Shown here: positions 23,495 to 36,214 of the stretch, piece after piece | How the letters are laid out: each line of letters begins with the position of its first letter | Position numbering within the stretch: the stretch's first letter is position 1 | Assembly: GCF_000495855.1 (NCBI RefSeq) | Contig: NZ_AWGF01000009.1 | Location: 1-64,000 of the forward strand | Source: Asticcacaulis sp. YBE204 | GTDB taxonomy: Bacteria > Pseudomonadota > Alphaproteobacteria > Caulobacterales > Caulobacteraceae | Direction: 5' to 3' | Length of the DNA stretch: 64,000 nt | Made by a program: the position numbers and the translations under genes | Notes under the pieces: model-generated | Told to the model about the DNA's origin: nothing | The model's input: the letters and a program-made list of their open reading frames with translations, nothing else | The model's database searches: none

Positions 23495-25084
23495 CTAAAC
23501 CCGCGTGATGCGCACGGCCATCCACTTGTTTCCAGGCAGTGTGATCGTCGGGCGGGCCGGGTCGTGGAAGTTATAATTGTCCTTCTTCTGCACGGTGAAG
23601 ACGCCCTCGACCGGCGTGACGGTCATGTTCCAGGTATCGAGGACCTCGACCCTGAACTGTTCACCGCCTTTCAGCCCGTTGCGCGGCAGGTCGACGGCCC
23701 ATTCCGCCGGGGCCTGATCGCCGAAATAGCGCAGGTAATAACGGCCCTCCTTGCCGGCGATGTGGCGCTCCCACCACTTGTCGATCGGGTCGATGCCGGG
23801 GGCGGGGCCGTCCTCCATCACCTTTTTCAGGAAGGCGAGGCGCGGCGTCGAGGTACCGAGCATCGTTCCGCCCTTACCGAGCCACGAGCCGTCGGCGCCC
23901 GACTTGTTCGGCGTATAGGTTTCAGAATGCCCGACATAGGTGCCCGCGATATGGCCATGCCAGAAGCGCATGACCATTTCCTGACCGCTCAGATTGCCCC
24001 AGCGCAGCGCGATGTCACCTTCGTAGCAGACCTCGTCGAAGATGACCGGTTTCTTCCACACGCTGCGATAGGTTTCCGCTGTGCGGTCGTCGAGTACCGC
24101 TGTACCGTTCTGCACCGAGGCGTGGGTGATCCACGGTTTGTTGTTGTCGTAGAGCACCTTGATATTATGGATCGAGCGCAGACGGTGGTGCGGGTCTTCG
24201 GAATGCAGCAGTTCCAGAATATGATCCCAGTCGGCCATCGACTTGGTCTTGATGTCGTCGTACTCGTTGGCCGCCGACCACCACACATTCCTGAACGCGG
24301 ATAACCGCGCGATCAGGTAGCGCAGATAGCGCTCGTCGTGGACGCGGTTCTGATCGGAGAAGCCGCGCTTTTCGTCGTAGGGATGGAAGATGATGATGTC
24401 GGCTTCGACGCCGATATCGAGCAGGCTTTTGACGCGCGATTCGAAGCGGCGGAAATAGGCCGGGTTGAAGCGCGTGCCGTCCCAGTCGCGGTCGCCGGTG
24501 CCGGTCTGGACGAACGGGTGGATAGGCTCGGCGGCGACGTTGGGGAAGACGCACATGCGCAGCTTATTGTAGGGCGAGCCGGTCAGGGTCTGGATCGTCT
24601 GCGCGCAGCGCGCGTCCGACTGCTGCGCCCAGGCGTAGCAGGTGGTGCCGATCTGGCGGAAGGGCGTGCCGTCGGCATAGGTGAAGTGGTAGCCGTCGAG
24701 CGTCACCTTCACCGGTCCGTGGTTGTTTTTCGACGGCGCGAGGGCTTCGGCCTGACCGGTCTGGCCATCCAGCGCCTTGATGTTGCTTCTGGTCACCCAG
24801 CGCCAGGTCCCGGTCTTCGGCGGGCTGAACCGGATGCAGTAGTTCCCGTCGCCGTCGTAAAAGCCCGGCACGCGCACGACCTCGGCGCCATCGGTAAAAT
24901 CGGCGCTCAGATCGACGTCGAGGAACGGGTTGCCGGTGTCGGGGCCTTTCAGGCTGATCTCATGCAGGCCCCAGCGTTCCAGCGCAGGCGTAGCGGGTGT
25001 CACCGGCTTTTTGGGCGCGGCAAAAGCCGCGGTCGCATATAGACCAACCGGCAGGGTGAAGGCGGCGCGTCGGGTAAAGGACAT
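23495..25084 (-). CDS. DUF5060/DUF5605-type glycoside hydrolase, candidate side-chain (apiose-related) glycosidase
   Basis: A 529-residue exported protein with the Tat-like leader MSFTRRAAFTLPVGLYATAAFA. An N-terminal beta domain (WGLHEISLKGPDTGNPF...GFYDGDGNYCIRFSPPKTGTW) matches DUF5060. A TIM barrel follows, with WWSAANEYDD as acid/base candidate and KPVIFDEVCYEG as nucleophile candidate, and a C-terminal beta domain as in DUF5605 proteins. It lies 61 bp downstream of the binding protein of the presumptive apiose ABC operon, on the same strand. No convincing terminator separates them. A paralogue with the same layout is at 51402-52991. Family is clear; apioside specificity is inference from context. 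Confidence 0.8.
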   Translation of the reverse strand: MSFTRRAAFTLPVGLYATAAFAAPKKPVTPATPALERWGLHEISLKGPDTGNPFLDVDLSADFTDGAEVVRVPGFYDGDGNYCIRFSPPKTGTWRWVTRSNIKALDGQTGQAEALAPSKNNHGPVKVTLDGYHFTYADGTPFRQIGTTCYAWAQQSDARCAQTIQTLTGSPYNKLRMCVFPNVAAEPIHPFVQTGTGDRDWDGTRFNPAYFRRFESRVKSLLDIGVEADIIIFHPYDEKRGFSDQNRVHDERYLRYLIARLSAFRNVWWSAANEYDDIKTKSMADWDHILELLHSEDPHHRLRSIHNIKVLYDNNKPWITHASVQNGTAVLDDRTAETYRSVWKKPVIFDEVCYEGDIALRWGNLSGQEMVMRFWHGHIAGTYVGHSETYTPNKSGADGSWLGKGGTMLGTSTPRLAFLKKVMEDGPAPGIDPIDKWWERHIAGKEGRYYLRYFGDQAPAEWAVDLPRNGLKGGEQFRVEVLDTWNMTVTPVEGVFTVQKKDNYNFHDPARPTITLPGNKWMAVRITRV

Positions 25085-25145
25085 GGTCGTCTCCTCATAT
25101 ATGTTATGTTTTATTGGGGCGCGATGACGCGCAGGGAAGGTCGTT

Positions 25146-26910
<1,765 letters not shown>

Positions 26911-26914
<4 letters not shown>

Positions 26915-27957
26915 GAACGGGCCCCGGTAATGAATCGTTTTTGAATCTGATCCAGTACCACAGCGGCGACGATCACGCTGCCCTTAATAACCATCTGCCA
27001 GAACTCGGACACGCCCATCATGATCATGCCGTCGGAGAGGACGCCGATGACGCAGGCACCGATCAGTGTACCGAGGATTGTGCCGCGCCCGCCCGACAGC
27101 GACGCCCCGCCCAGAACGACGGCGGCAATGGCCGACAGCTCCAGCGTCTCGCCGGTCGCCGGGTGGGCGGACACCAGCTGCGATGAGATGATAAGCCCGA
27201 CCAGCGCCGCGCACAGGCCCGAGATGATATAGACCAGCGTCTTGACCTTATTGACGCGCACCCCGGCCAGAGTCGCGGCGCGTTCAGAACCGCCGATGGC
27301 GTAGACGTAGCGCCCGAACGCCGTGCGACCGGCGACGAGCATGGCGATGGCGGCGATGACGATCATCAGCCAGATCGGCACGGGCACGCCTAATAACTGT
27401 CCGGCGCCGAGGAACGGAAAACCGGTATTGCCGTGGGCTGAGGTGCCGACCAGATTGGGGAAGGTCGTGCCGTTTGACGACAAAAGCGCCGAGCCGCGCG
27501 CCACGTACAGCATCCCCAGCGTAGCGATAAACGGCGCGACACCGAAGCGCGTGATCAGCGCCCCGTTGATCAGGCCGACCAGAGCGCCGACTCCAAGTGT
27601 AATCACGACGACCAATGGGATCGACGGATAGATGACGATGCCCAGGGGCTCCAGCACGATGCCGTTGAGGATCAGCATCCCCGCCACCATCCCGGCCAGA
27701 CCGGCGGTGGAGCCCACCGACAGGTCGATGCCGCCGGTGAGGATGACGAAGCTCATCCCTATGCCGAGAATCGCGATGATGGCGATGTGCTGAAGCATGA
27801 TGGTGAAGCTGGCCACCGACAGGAAGTTCGGCGCGGCGAACGCAAAGAAGGCCAGCACGGCGATCAGCGCGATATAGGTGCGCAGTTGCAGGATCAGGCT
27901 GAGCGCGCCGCCTTTGCTGTCGGATGGCGCGGGGGTGGTTGGGGTGGTGGCGCTCAT
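26911..27957 (-). CDS. Ribose-type ABC transporter permease
   Basis: A 348-residue inner-membrane permease of the RbsC/AraH family with about ten hydrophobic segments. Characteristic stretches are AIIAILGIGMSFVILTGGIDLSVGSTAGLAGM, LGVGALVGLINGALITRFGVAPFIATLGMLYVARG, GRYVYAIGGSERAATLAGVRV (the cytoplasmic EAA-like coupling loop) and IAAVVLGGASLSGGRGTILGTLIGA. It would form the homodimeric channel for the sugar bound by the 25146-26096 protein. The start codon shares one base with the stop of the ATPase gene, so translation is coupled. Confidence 0.93.
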
Positions 27958-29498
27958 CAGGCGGGGCTCATTTCAGGTAGGGTCAGGTTGGGGTCAGGTT
28001 CGGGAACGCCATTGGCGGCGGCGATCAGGGCGGCCTCCGTGGCTTCGGACGGCGACAAATCGGCGGTGATACGGCCTCGCGCCATGACCAGCACGCGATC
28101 GGCCCCGGTCTGGGCCTCGGCCATGTCGGAGGTGGTGAAAACGACGCTCATCCCGCCTTCGGCCAGGGTGCGCATACGGGCGAAAATGTCGTGACGGGCG
28201 CCGATATCGACGCCGCGACCGGGTTCGTCGATCAGCAGGACGCGCGGTCCGGGCATCAGGCAGCGACCGATGACGACCTTTTGCTGATTGCCGCCGGACA
28301 GGGCACCGATGGACAGGTCCGGCGACGCCGTCCTGACGCCCATCAGGCCGATCATGGCGGTGATGGCGCGTCCGGCGGCGGTTTCGGAAATCAGGCCCAG
28401 ACGGCTGAATTTCGGCAGGCTGGACAGGCCGAGATTGCCGCCGACGCTGAGATTGGGGAACAGACCCTCGGCCTTGCGGTCTTCGGGAACCAGACACAGG
28501 CCGCGCGCCACGCGTGAGGAGACGTTGAGTCCCATCATATCCTTGCCGTCGAGGCGGACCGTGCCGCGCGCCGGACAGGCACCGATCAGCGACTCCAGAA
28601 GCTCGCTGCGCCCCGCGCCGAGCAGGCCGTAGATGCCGACGATTTCCCCGGTCTTGATGTCGAAATCGACGTGGTCGAGGCTGTAACCGCCGTCGGGGCG
28701 CGTCAGGGTCAAATCACGCACGCTCAGCACGGTTGTGGCGCTGCTATCGCGTGGGGTGGCGACGGCGGTCTGACCGTCGTGGCCCAGCATGTGGCGGACG
28801 ATCCACGGCATAGATACCTCGGCGACGGGGGCGGTGGCCTGCCACGATCCGTCGCGCAGGATGGTGATGTGGTCGCCGATGCGCAGCAGTTCTTCGAGGC
28901 GGTGCGAGATATAGACGATACCCGTCCCTGCGGCCTTGAGGTCGCGGATGATGCGGAACAGCACCTCGACCTCGGTCGGGCTGAGCGCGCTGGTCGGTTC
29001 GTCCAGTATCAGGACGCGGGCCTTGTCCGACAAGGCGCGGGCGATCTCGACGATCTGCTGCTGACCGATGCGCAGGTCGCCGACGAGGGTGTCGGGGTCG
29101 ATATCCTGCTCCAGCCGTTTCATCAGGGCGGCGGTTTCCGCGCGCTCGCTGCGGCGGTCGATCAGGCTCTTGCCCAGGCCTGCGTTATGTCGGCCCAGGA
29201 AAATGTTTTCGCTGACGCTGAGGTTCGGGCACAGGTTCAGCTCCTGATGGACGATGCTGATGCCGTGAGCGGCGGCGTCCTTGACCGAGCCGATGCGGAC
29301 CTCTTTGCCATCGAGCAGCAGGCGGCCCGAGGTCGGGGTTTCGACCCCGGCCAGAATCTTCATCAGGGTCGACTTGCCCGCGCCGTTTTCCCCGATCAGG
29401 ACATTGACCGCCCCGGCATGGACGTCGAAATCGACGCCTTTCAGGGCCTCGGTCGCGCCGTAGCGTTTGACGATGGTTTCGGCCCGCAGCAGGGTCAT
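27957..29498 (-). CDS. Ribose-type ABC transporter ATPase (two fused domains)
   Basis: A 513-residue RbsA-like protein with two ABC domains, normal for the family. The first has Walker A GENGAGKST, the degenerate signature LRIGQQQIVEIARAL and Walker B RVLILDEPTSAL. The second has the degenerate P-loop GLLGAGRSE, the better signature LSGGNQQKVVIGRCL and VLLIDEPGRGVDIGA. Only one full set of catalytic sites per domain pair is expected in this family. It energises uptake through the downstream permease. The start overlaps the DUF2291 lipoprotein stop by four bases. Confidence 0.94.
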   Translation of the reverse strand: MTLLRAETIVKRYGATEALKGVDFDVHAGAVNVLIGENGAGKSTLMKILAGVETPTSGRLLLDGKEVRIGSVKDAAAHGISIVHQELNLCPNLSVSENIFLGRHNAGLGKSLIDRRSERAETAALMKRLEQDIDPDTLVGDLRIGQQQIVEIARALSDKARVLILDEPTSALSPTEVEVLFRIIRDLKAAGTGIVYISHRLEELLRIGDHITILRDGSWQATAPVAEVSMPWIVRHMLGHDGQTAVATPRDSSATTVLSVRDLTLTRPDGGYSLDHVDFDIKTGEIVGIYGLLGAGRSELLESLIGACPARGTVRLDGKDMMGLNVSSRVARGLCLVPEDRKAEGLFPNLSVGGNLGLSSLPKFSRLGLISETAAGRAITAMIGLMGVRTASPDLSIGALSGGNQQKVVIGRCLMPGPRVLLIDEPGRGVDIGARHDIFARMRTLAEGGMSVVFTTSDMAEAQTGADRVLVMARGRITADLSPSEATEAALIAAANGVPEPDPNLTLPEMSPA

Positions 29499-30154
29499 GA
29501 TACGACGTCCAGACGCACCGGCGTCAGGCGGACCTGAGCGTCGGCAGCGTGTGCAAACACGCCGGTAAAGCGAACCTTTTGTCCCACGCGCAAGGCGCCG
29601 ATAGCGGCGGCATTGGCGCGCAAGGCCTTGTCGTTCAGGGATTTCGACACGTCGGCATAGACGAGCTGATTGGTGAAATCGTTGAACGAGATAAAGGCGA
29701 GACTGTCGCGCAGCGTGGTGCCCGACACATAGGGACCGGTGCGGATCAGTACGTCGGTGTCACCCACGCGCACCGTGGCTGTGCCTGCCGGACCTGAGGC
29801 ATCGACGGCGGTGACCATGCCTTCCCCTGTGATGGCATAGGTGTAGGGCGAGCCTTCGCCCGCCTGACGGCCGAAGCTTTTTTCGGCGGTGGCGGCGTCG
29901 GTTTTGAGCGCGGTCAGAAGCGTGTCGACCGGCTGGGCGCGACCGTCGGTGGCGGGCAGTACCTTCGCAGTCCACACCTGTTCGGCAAAGGCCTTTGCGT
30001 CGAAACTGTCGCTTTGCTGGGCGCGCGCCATGCGATCCTCTTCGATCGACACGACGGTACAGGCTTGCAGCGCGACCGACAGGCACATCATGACTGCAAG
30101 CGCCGACGCATGACGATGTCCGCGCCATCGGCGGTTGGTGAGTGTCTGTCGCAT
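29495..30154 (-). CDS. DUF2291 family periplasmic lipoprotein
   Basis: A 219-residue predicted lipoprotein and the first gene of the transporter operon. The leader SALAVMMCLSVALQAC ends in the lipobox LQAC, with the Cys as acylation site. The rest matches DUF2291: SIEEDRMARAQQ, FDAKAFAEQVWTAKVLPA, and GPYVSGTTLRDSLAFISFNDFTNQLVYADVSKSLND, which resembles an OB-like beta domain. DUF2291 genes recur next to ribose-type ABC sugar transporters in Rhizobiales and relatives, but I know of no established function. A periplasmic chaperone or extra substrate-capture factor for the ABC system is the obvious guess. The four-base overlap with the ATPase gene argues for joint expression. Confidence 0.85.
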   Translation of the reverse strand: MRQTLTNRRWRGHRHASALAVMMCLSVALQACTVVSIEEDRMARAQQSDSFDAKAFAEQVWTAKVLPATDGRAQPVDTLLTALKTDAATAEKSFGRQAGEGSPYTYAITGEGMVTAVDASGPAGTATVRVGDTDVLIRTGPYVSGTTLRDSLAFISFNDFTNQLVYADVSKSLNDKALRANAAAIGALRVGQKVRFTGVFAHAADAQVRLTPVRLDVVS

Positions 30155-30235
30155 GTCCTGCCTGTTCTTATGTCCGGACCCCTGAACGGAGCCGAAGTCG
30201 TATTGCTTTTCGACAGGCTACATTTTTTGAAATTC

Positions 30236-30302
30236 TTGTCAATCGCGACAAAAAGGAATAAATCGATAAAAAACGAAAGTGAACCTTATTGTCAACCGCG
30301 AC
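30236..30302. promoter_or_regulatory. Two TTGTCAAYCGCGAC repeats in the divergent promoter region
   Basis: The 280-bp gap between the transporter operon and the transketolase operon contains TTGTCAATCGCGACAA (30236-30251, arms TTGTC/GACAA) and TTGTCAACCGCGAC (30289-30302). Their start points are 53 bp apart, close to five helical turns. This suits cooperative binding of a DeoR-type repressor controlling both directions. The DNA between the repeats is strongly AT-rich. Confidence 0.55.
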
Positions 30303-30434
30303 GGCTGGGGGTAGGGTGATGATCAAGAGGTGATGAACACCCTGTAGCGCACACCATAGATAAGGTGGCGCGGGAGGAATGGGTTATGCCGCTTCCGGGT
30401 TCGCCGGAATGAGCGGTCTGTTTAAGGATTGAAT

Positions 30435-31286
30435 ATGTCTCTCACGGCTGCCGTGCGCGCCCCCGACCGGGATGCCCGCATTGCCCATATTGCCGAGCGC
30501 GCGAACTGGATTCGCCGCCGGTCCCTCAGGATGGTTTTCGACGCGCAGGCGGGGCATCCCGGCGGCGACCTGTCGGCAGCCGATATTCTGGCGACGCTCT
30601 ATTTCGGCGTCATGCGCTACGACGCGGCGCGCCCCAATGATCCGGCGCGCGACCGCTTTATCCTGTCCAAGGGGCATATTACGGGTGCCTTTTATTCGGT
30701 GCTGGCGACGGCGGGCTATTTCCCCGAATCCGAACTCGACACCTATCTTCAGCCCCTGTCGCGGCTGAACGGCCACCCCAACCGCATGTATCTGCCGGGG
30801 ATCGAGACCAATACCGGGCCGCTAGGCCATGGCTTTCCGGTCGGCGTCGGCATCGCCATCGCCGGTCAGATCGACAGGGCCGATTTCCGCACCTACGTCC
30901 TCACCGGCGACGGCGAGCTTCAGGAAGGCAGCATGTGGGAAGCCGCCATGACCGCCGGTCACCGAAAGCTCAATCGCCTGACCGTCATTGTCGACCGCAA
31001 CCGCCTGCAACAGGGCATGGGGACCGAGGAAACCGTGGCGCTGGAGCCGTTGGCCGACAGGTGGCGGGCCTTCGGCTTCGCGGTCGAAGAGGTCGACGGC
31101 CACGACGTGGCGAGGCTTTTGTCGGTGCTTGAAGCGCCGCCGGAAAACCGCGATAAACCGCTGTGCGTCATTGCGCACACCCATAAGGGGCAAGGCGTCT
31201 CCTTCATGCAGGACAAGGCGTCCTGGCACCACGGTGTGCCGACGGCGGCACAGTTTGCTACCGCTATGAAAGAGTTGGAATTATGA
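30435..31286 (+). CDS. aptA: Transketolase-type enzyme, N-terminal (TPP-binding) subunit; probable apulose-4-phosphate transketolase subunit A
   Basis: A 283-residue stand-alone N-terminal half of a transketolase. The ATG at 30435 is preferred, with AAGGA upstream. GHPGGDLS at 40-47, SKGH at 78-81, GPLGHG at 128-133 and the TPP motif GDGELQEG beginning at 158 and ending at ...VDRN are all intact. It binds the diphosphate of thiamine diphosphate and pairs with the next gene product. Split transketolases serve several pathways. The combination with an FGGY kinase, this type of isomerase and a ribose-type ABC transporter matches the D-apiose transketolase pathway, in which apulose 4-phosphate and glyceraldehyde 3-phosphate give xylulose 5-phosphate and dihydroxyacetone. 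The substrate call is inference. Confidence 0.8.
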   Translation: MSLTAAVRAPDRDARIAHIAERANWIRRRSLRMVFDAQAGHPGGDLSAADILATLYFGVMRYDAARPNDPARDRFILSKGHITGAFYSVLATAGYFPESELDTYLQPLSRLNGHPNRMYLPGIETNTGPLGHGFPVGVGIAIAGQIDRADFRTYVLTGDGELQEGSMWEAAMTAGHRKLNRLTVIVDRNRLQQGMGTEETVALEPLADRWRAFGFAVEEVDGHDVARLLSVLEAPPENRDKPLCVIAHTHKGQGVSFMQDKASWHHGVPTAAQFATAMKELEL

Positions 31287-32245
31287 GTGCGGCTACCCCT
31301 GTGGCGAGCGATATGTTCGATTGTCGCGACGCCTATGTGAAGGCCGTCGAAGAGCTGGCGGCCAACGACGCGCGCATCGTCACCGTGTGCAACGACAGCG
31401 TCGGTTCGTCCAAACTCAATAAGTTTCGCGACCGCTTTCCCGACCGTCTGGTCAATGTCGGCATCGCCGAGCAGAACATGATCGGCGTCAGCGCCGGTCT
31501 GGCCAATGGCGGCAAGATTCCGTTCGTGTCGGGGGCATCGTGCTTCCTGACCGGGCGGGCGCTGGAGCAGATAAAGGCCGACATCGCCTATAGTCAGGCC
31601 AATGTGAAGCTGTGCGGCATGGCGCCGGGGGTCGGTTATGGCGATCTGGGGCCGACGCACCATTCGATCGAGGATCTGGCGTGGTTGCGGCCTTTGACGC
31701 ACCTGACCATCCTGGTGCCGTCCGATCCGTGGGAGACGGCGGAAGCCATCAAGGCCGCCGCCGCGCTCGAAGGGCCGGTCTTCATCCGCGTCAGCCGCAC
31801 GCCGGTCCCGGCCCTGCCGCGCGAAAACGCAAAATTCGAAATCGGCAAGGCCGAGATCCTGCGTCAGGGTCACGATGCGGCGATCATCGCCAATGGCACC
31901 ATGGTTCACCGGGCGCTGGCCGCCGCCGAAGCCCTGTCCGCCGAGGGGATCGCGACGCGCGTCGTCAACCTGTCGTCGATCTCGCCGCTCGATGAAGCCG
32001 CCATCGTCGAGGCCGGGCAAACCGGCGCCGTGGTGACCGTCGAGGAACACAATATCCGCGGAGGACTGGGTGGCGCGGTGGCCGAAGTGCTGGCCGTGCA
32101 TCAGCCGTGCCCGATGCGCATTCTGGGCTTCCCCAACTTCGCCCCGACCGGTTCGGCGGAGTTCCTGTTCGAGCATTTCGGCCTCACCGCCGAGGGCATT
32201 GCGCAGAACGTGCGCGAGCTGCTGAACGCGCGGCGGGCCGGATGA
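31283..32245 (+). CDS. aptB: Transketolase-type enzyme, C-terminal subunit; probable apulose-4-phosphate transketolase subunit B
   Basis: A 320-residue partner holding the pyrimidine-binding and C-terminal domains. The catalytic Glu63 lies in NVGIAEQNMIG, which activates the aminopyrimidine of thiamine diphosphate. GYGDLGPTHHSIEDLAWLR carries the substrate-contacting His residues, and the C-terminal domain has VVTVEEHNIRGGLGGAVAE. Its ATG overlaps the subunit A stop by four bases and its own stop overlaps the kinase start by four bases. Equal, coupled expression of the two halves is therefore expected. As for subunit A, the family is certain and the apulose-4-phosphate assignment rests on the neighbourhood. 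Confidence 0.8.
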   Translation: MSAATPVASDMFDCRDAYVKAVEELAANDARIVTVCNDSVGSSKLNKFRDRFPDRLVNVGIAEQNMIGVSAGLANGGKIPFVSGASCFLTGRALEQIKADIAYSQANVKLCGMAPGVGYGDLGPTHHSIEDLAWLRPLTHLTILVPSDPWETAEAIKAAAALEGPVFIRVSRTPVPALPRENAKFEIGKAEILRQGHDAAIIANGTMVHRALAAAEALSAEGIATRVVNLSSISPLDEAAIVEAGQTGAVVTVEEHNIRGGLGGAVAEVLAVHQPCPMRILGFPNFAPTGSAEFLFEHFGLTAEGIAQNVRELLNARRAG

Positions 32246-33681
32246 GCGCATCGCCGCTCATACTGGCCATCGATCAGGGGACGACCAATTCCAAGGCGTT
32301 CCTGATCGATCCGCAGGGCGGGATCGTCGCCAGAGCCTCGCGCCCGATGACCGTGACTCACCCTCAGCCGGGCTGGGCCGAGCTTGATCCGCGTGGCATC
32401 TGGCGGACGGTACGCGAGACCATAGAGGAGGTCAGCGCCGGGCGCGATGTCGCCGCTATCGCCATTTCCAATCAGCGCGAGTCGATCCTGCTGTGGGACG
32501 CGGCGACGGGCGAACCGGTCGGGCCGTGCGTTATCTGGCAGTGCCGGCGCTCCTCCGATGCTTGCGCTCTGTTGCGCGAACATGGGCATGAGGCGATGAT
32601 CGTCGAAAAGACCGGCCTCGGCATCGATCCGCTGTTTCCGGCGGCGAAGCTGGCCTGGTTGCTCGACAACCTGCCCGACGCGCGGATGCGGGCCGAACGC
32701 GGCGAGTTGCGCGCCGGGACGGTCGATAGCTGGCTTTTGTGGAACCTGACCGGTGGCAAGGTCCACGCGACCGACGCCTCGAACGCGTCGCGCACGCAAT
32801 TGATGAATATCGATACCGGGCGCTGGGATGCCGATCTGGCCGAGCTATTCCGCGTCCCGTTGTCGTTGTTGCCGGAGATCAGGTCCTCGGACGCCCTGTT
32901 TGGGCATACGGTTGACGGTGTTCCGATCCACGCCCTTATGGGCGATTCGCACGCCGCCCTGTTCGGGCACGGCATTTCCGCCCCCGGTCGCATCAAGGCG
33001 ACGCTGGGGACCGGCAGTTCGCTGATGGCGGTCACCGGGGCACGGGCGCATTCGACGCACGGCCTGTCGGGGACGGTGGCGTGGTCGCGCCACGGTGACG
33101 TCGTACACGCGCTGGAAGGCAATATCTCCGTGTCGGGTCAGGCGGCGGCCTTTGCCACGCGGCTGCTCAATCTGAAAGACGAAGCGGCCCTGACCGCACT
33201 GGCGCAAACCGTGCCCGACAATGGCGGGGTGGTCTTCGTCCCGGCGCTGGCGGGGCTTGGGGCGCCGCACTGGAAGGATCGCGCGCGGGGTCAGATCACC
33301 GGCATGACCCTGGCCACCGAACCCGCCCACGTGGCGCGCGCGGCACTGGAAGCCATCGCCCTGCAAATCCGCGATGTCTTCGTCGCCATGGAAGCTGATC
33401 TGGGTTCCGAACTGCCCGACATCTCCGTCGACGGCGGCGCAGCGGCCAGCGATGTGCTGATGCAGATCCTCGCCGACATCCTCAACCGGCCCGTTCGTCG
33501 TCCGGCGGTGACCGAGGTCACGGCCTGCGGCGTGGCGCGCATGGCGGGCGAGGCGCTCGGCCTGTGGCAGGGGCCGGCAGACGCCGAAGACACCATATTC
33601 ACGCCACGTCTCGATCAGGCCGCGCGTACTCAGATTTTGTCGCAATGGTACGCGGCCATAGAAAAAGCCAAACAGGAATAG
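32242..33681 (+). CDS. aplK: FGGY carbohydrate kinase; probable D-apulose kinase
   Basis: A 479-residue sugar kinase of the FGGY family. The start at 32242 is set by the ATGA overlap with subunit B and by the canonical first strand [18 protein letters not shown] (phosphate loop 1). [29 protein letters not shown] follows, as in glycerol- and pentulose-kinases. [35 protein letters not shown] and [21 protein letters not shown] form the rest of the ATP and substrate sites. It should phosphorylate a small ketose; in the proposed pathway that is apulose to apulose 4-phosphate. Glycerol, erythritol or xylulose kinase activity cannot be excluded from sequence alone. Confidence 0.82.
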   Translation: MSASPLILAIDQGTTNSKAFLIDPQGGIVARASRPMTVTHPQPGWAELDPRGIWRTVRETIEEVSAGRDVAAIAISNQRESILLWDAATGEPVGPCVIWQCRRSSDACALLREHGHEAMIVEKTGLGIDPLFPAAKLAWLLDNLPDARMRAERGELRAGTVDSWLLWNLTGGKVHATDASNASRTQLMNIDTGRWDADLAELFRVPLSLLPEIRSSDALFGHTVDGVPIHALMGDSHAALFGHGISAPGRIKATLGTGSSLMAVTGARAHSTHGLSGTVAWSRHGDVVHALEGNISVSGQAAAFATRLLNLKDEAALTALAQTVPDNGGVVFVPALAGLGAPHWKDRARGQITGMTLATEPAHVARAALEAIALQIRDVFVAMEADLGSELPDISVDGGAAASDVLMQILADILNRPVRRPAVTEVTACGVARMAGEALGLWQGPADAEDTIFTPRLDQAARTQILSQWYAAIEKAKQE

Positions 33682-33691
33682 GAAGTTACTC

Positions 33692-34687
33692 ATGACCGGA
33701 CAGCAAAAACCCGCTCAACGCTATGGCGCAGGCATCTGGCATTTCGCGACCTATGTCGATCGTTACGCCACCGACGGTTACGGCCCCCAGCGCAGCCTGC
33801 TGGAGATGATCGATCTGGCCGGTCAGGTCGGCGACCTGTCGGTGGTCGATATCAACTATCCCTTCCCCGGCGGCGGCGTATCCTTCGAAGAGGTCGAGGC
33901 GGCGCTCAAGCGCAACAATCTCTCGGTCATCGGCATCACACCGGAAATCTACACGCAGGTGTTCGCCAAGGGTTCCTTCACCAACCCCGATCCGGGCGTG
34001 CGCCGTCTGGCCAACGAAATGTGCAACGAAGCGGCGAAGGTCGTGCGTCGCTTCGGCGCCGATTACGTCAAGCTGTGGCCAGGTCAGGACGGCTGGGACT
34101 ACCCGTTTCAGGTCGATTATCACGACCTGTGGAAGCTTTCGATGGACGGCGTCGGCGAACTGGCCAGCCAGAACCCGGACCTGAAATTCGTCATCGAATA
34201 CAAGCCGCGCGAGCCGCGCAACCACATGAGCTACGACTCGGTGGCGCGGACGCTTCTGGGTATCGAGAAGATCGGCCTGCCGAATATCGGCATCCTGCTC
34301 GACTTCGGCCACGCGCTGTACGGCGGCGAGTCCCCGGCGGATTCGGCGCAGCTGGCCATCGATTATGGCCGCCTGTTCGGCATGGACGTCAACGATAACC
34401 TGCGCGGCTGGGACGACGACATGATCGCCGGCTCGATCCACCCGATGGAGCTGATGGAATTCTTCTACGTCCTGCGCAAGAACAGGTGGGAAGGCGTCTG
34501 GCAGCTCGATCAGTTCCCCTTCCGCGAGGACTGCGTCGGCGCGGCCAAGAGCGCGATTTCGTTCCTCAAACACATCGATCAGGCGCTCGACCGGCTCGAC
34601 TGGGACGCCATGAAGGATGCGCAATCGCGTCAGGATGCCGTGGTCGCGACCAATCTGGCGCGGGCGGCGCTGTTCAATCTCGGTTAA
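33692..34687 (+). CDS. apsI: TIM-barrel sugar isomerase; probable D-apiose isomerase
   Basis: A 331-residue member of the xylose-isomerase-like/AP-endonuclease-2 superfamily. The ATG has GGAAG eight bases upstream and begins [18 protein letters not shown]. Metal-site segments are [14 protein letters not shown] (Glu), [15 protein letters not shown] (Asp, His), [15 protein letters not shown] and [13 protein letters not shown]. The pattern [19 protein letters not shown] near the start matches what I remember of characterised D-apiose isomerases, and a Lys-Trp-Pro-Gly run ([16 protein letters not shown]) fits too. It would convert D-apiose to D-apulose, the first cytoplasmic step. This is the most specific member of the proposed pathway. 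Confidence refers to the isomerase call; the substrate is somewhat less sure. Confidence 0.8.
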   Translation: MTGQQKPAQRYGAGIWHFATYVDRYATDGYGPQRSLLEMIDLAGQVGDLSVVDINYPFPGGGVSFEEVEAALKRNNLSVIGITPEIYTQVFAKGSFTNPDPGVRRLANEMCNEAAKVVRRFGADYVKLWPGQDGWDYPFQVDYHDLWKLSMDGVGELASQNPDLKFVIEYKPREPRNHMSYDSVARTLLGIEKIGLPNIGILLDFGHALYGGESPADSAQLAIDYGRLFGMDVNDNLRGWDDDMIAGSIHPMELMEFFYVLRKNRWEGVWQLDQFPFREDCVGAAKSAISFLKHIDQALDRLDWDAMKDAQSRQDAVVATNLARAALFNLG

Positions 34688-34703
34688 AAGTACGGAGGCG
34701 ACG

Positions 34704-36158
<1,455 letters not shown>

Positions 36159-36166
36159 CGGTCAGA

Positions 36167-36208
36167 CTCCGGGTGTGTTAGGATGTGTACATCTGCACAC
36201 ACCCGGAG
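36167..36208. promoter_or_regulatory. Nested palindrome, operator of the toxin-antitoxin pair
   Basis: Perfect 12-base arms 36167-36178 and 36197-36208 (CTCCGGGTGTGT and its complement) enclose a smaller palindrome GATGT/ACATC at 36182-36193. It ends seven bases before the antitoxin ATG, the usual site for autorepression by an RHH antitoxin. The hairpin could also terminate the upstream operon. Confidence 0.6.
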
Positions 36209-36214
36209 CCGACC

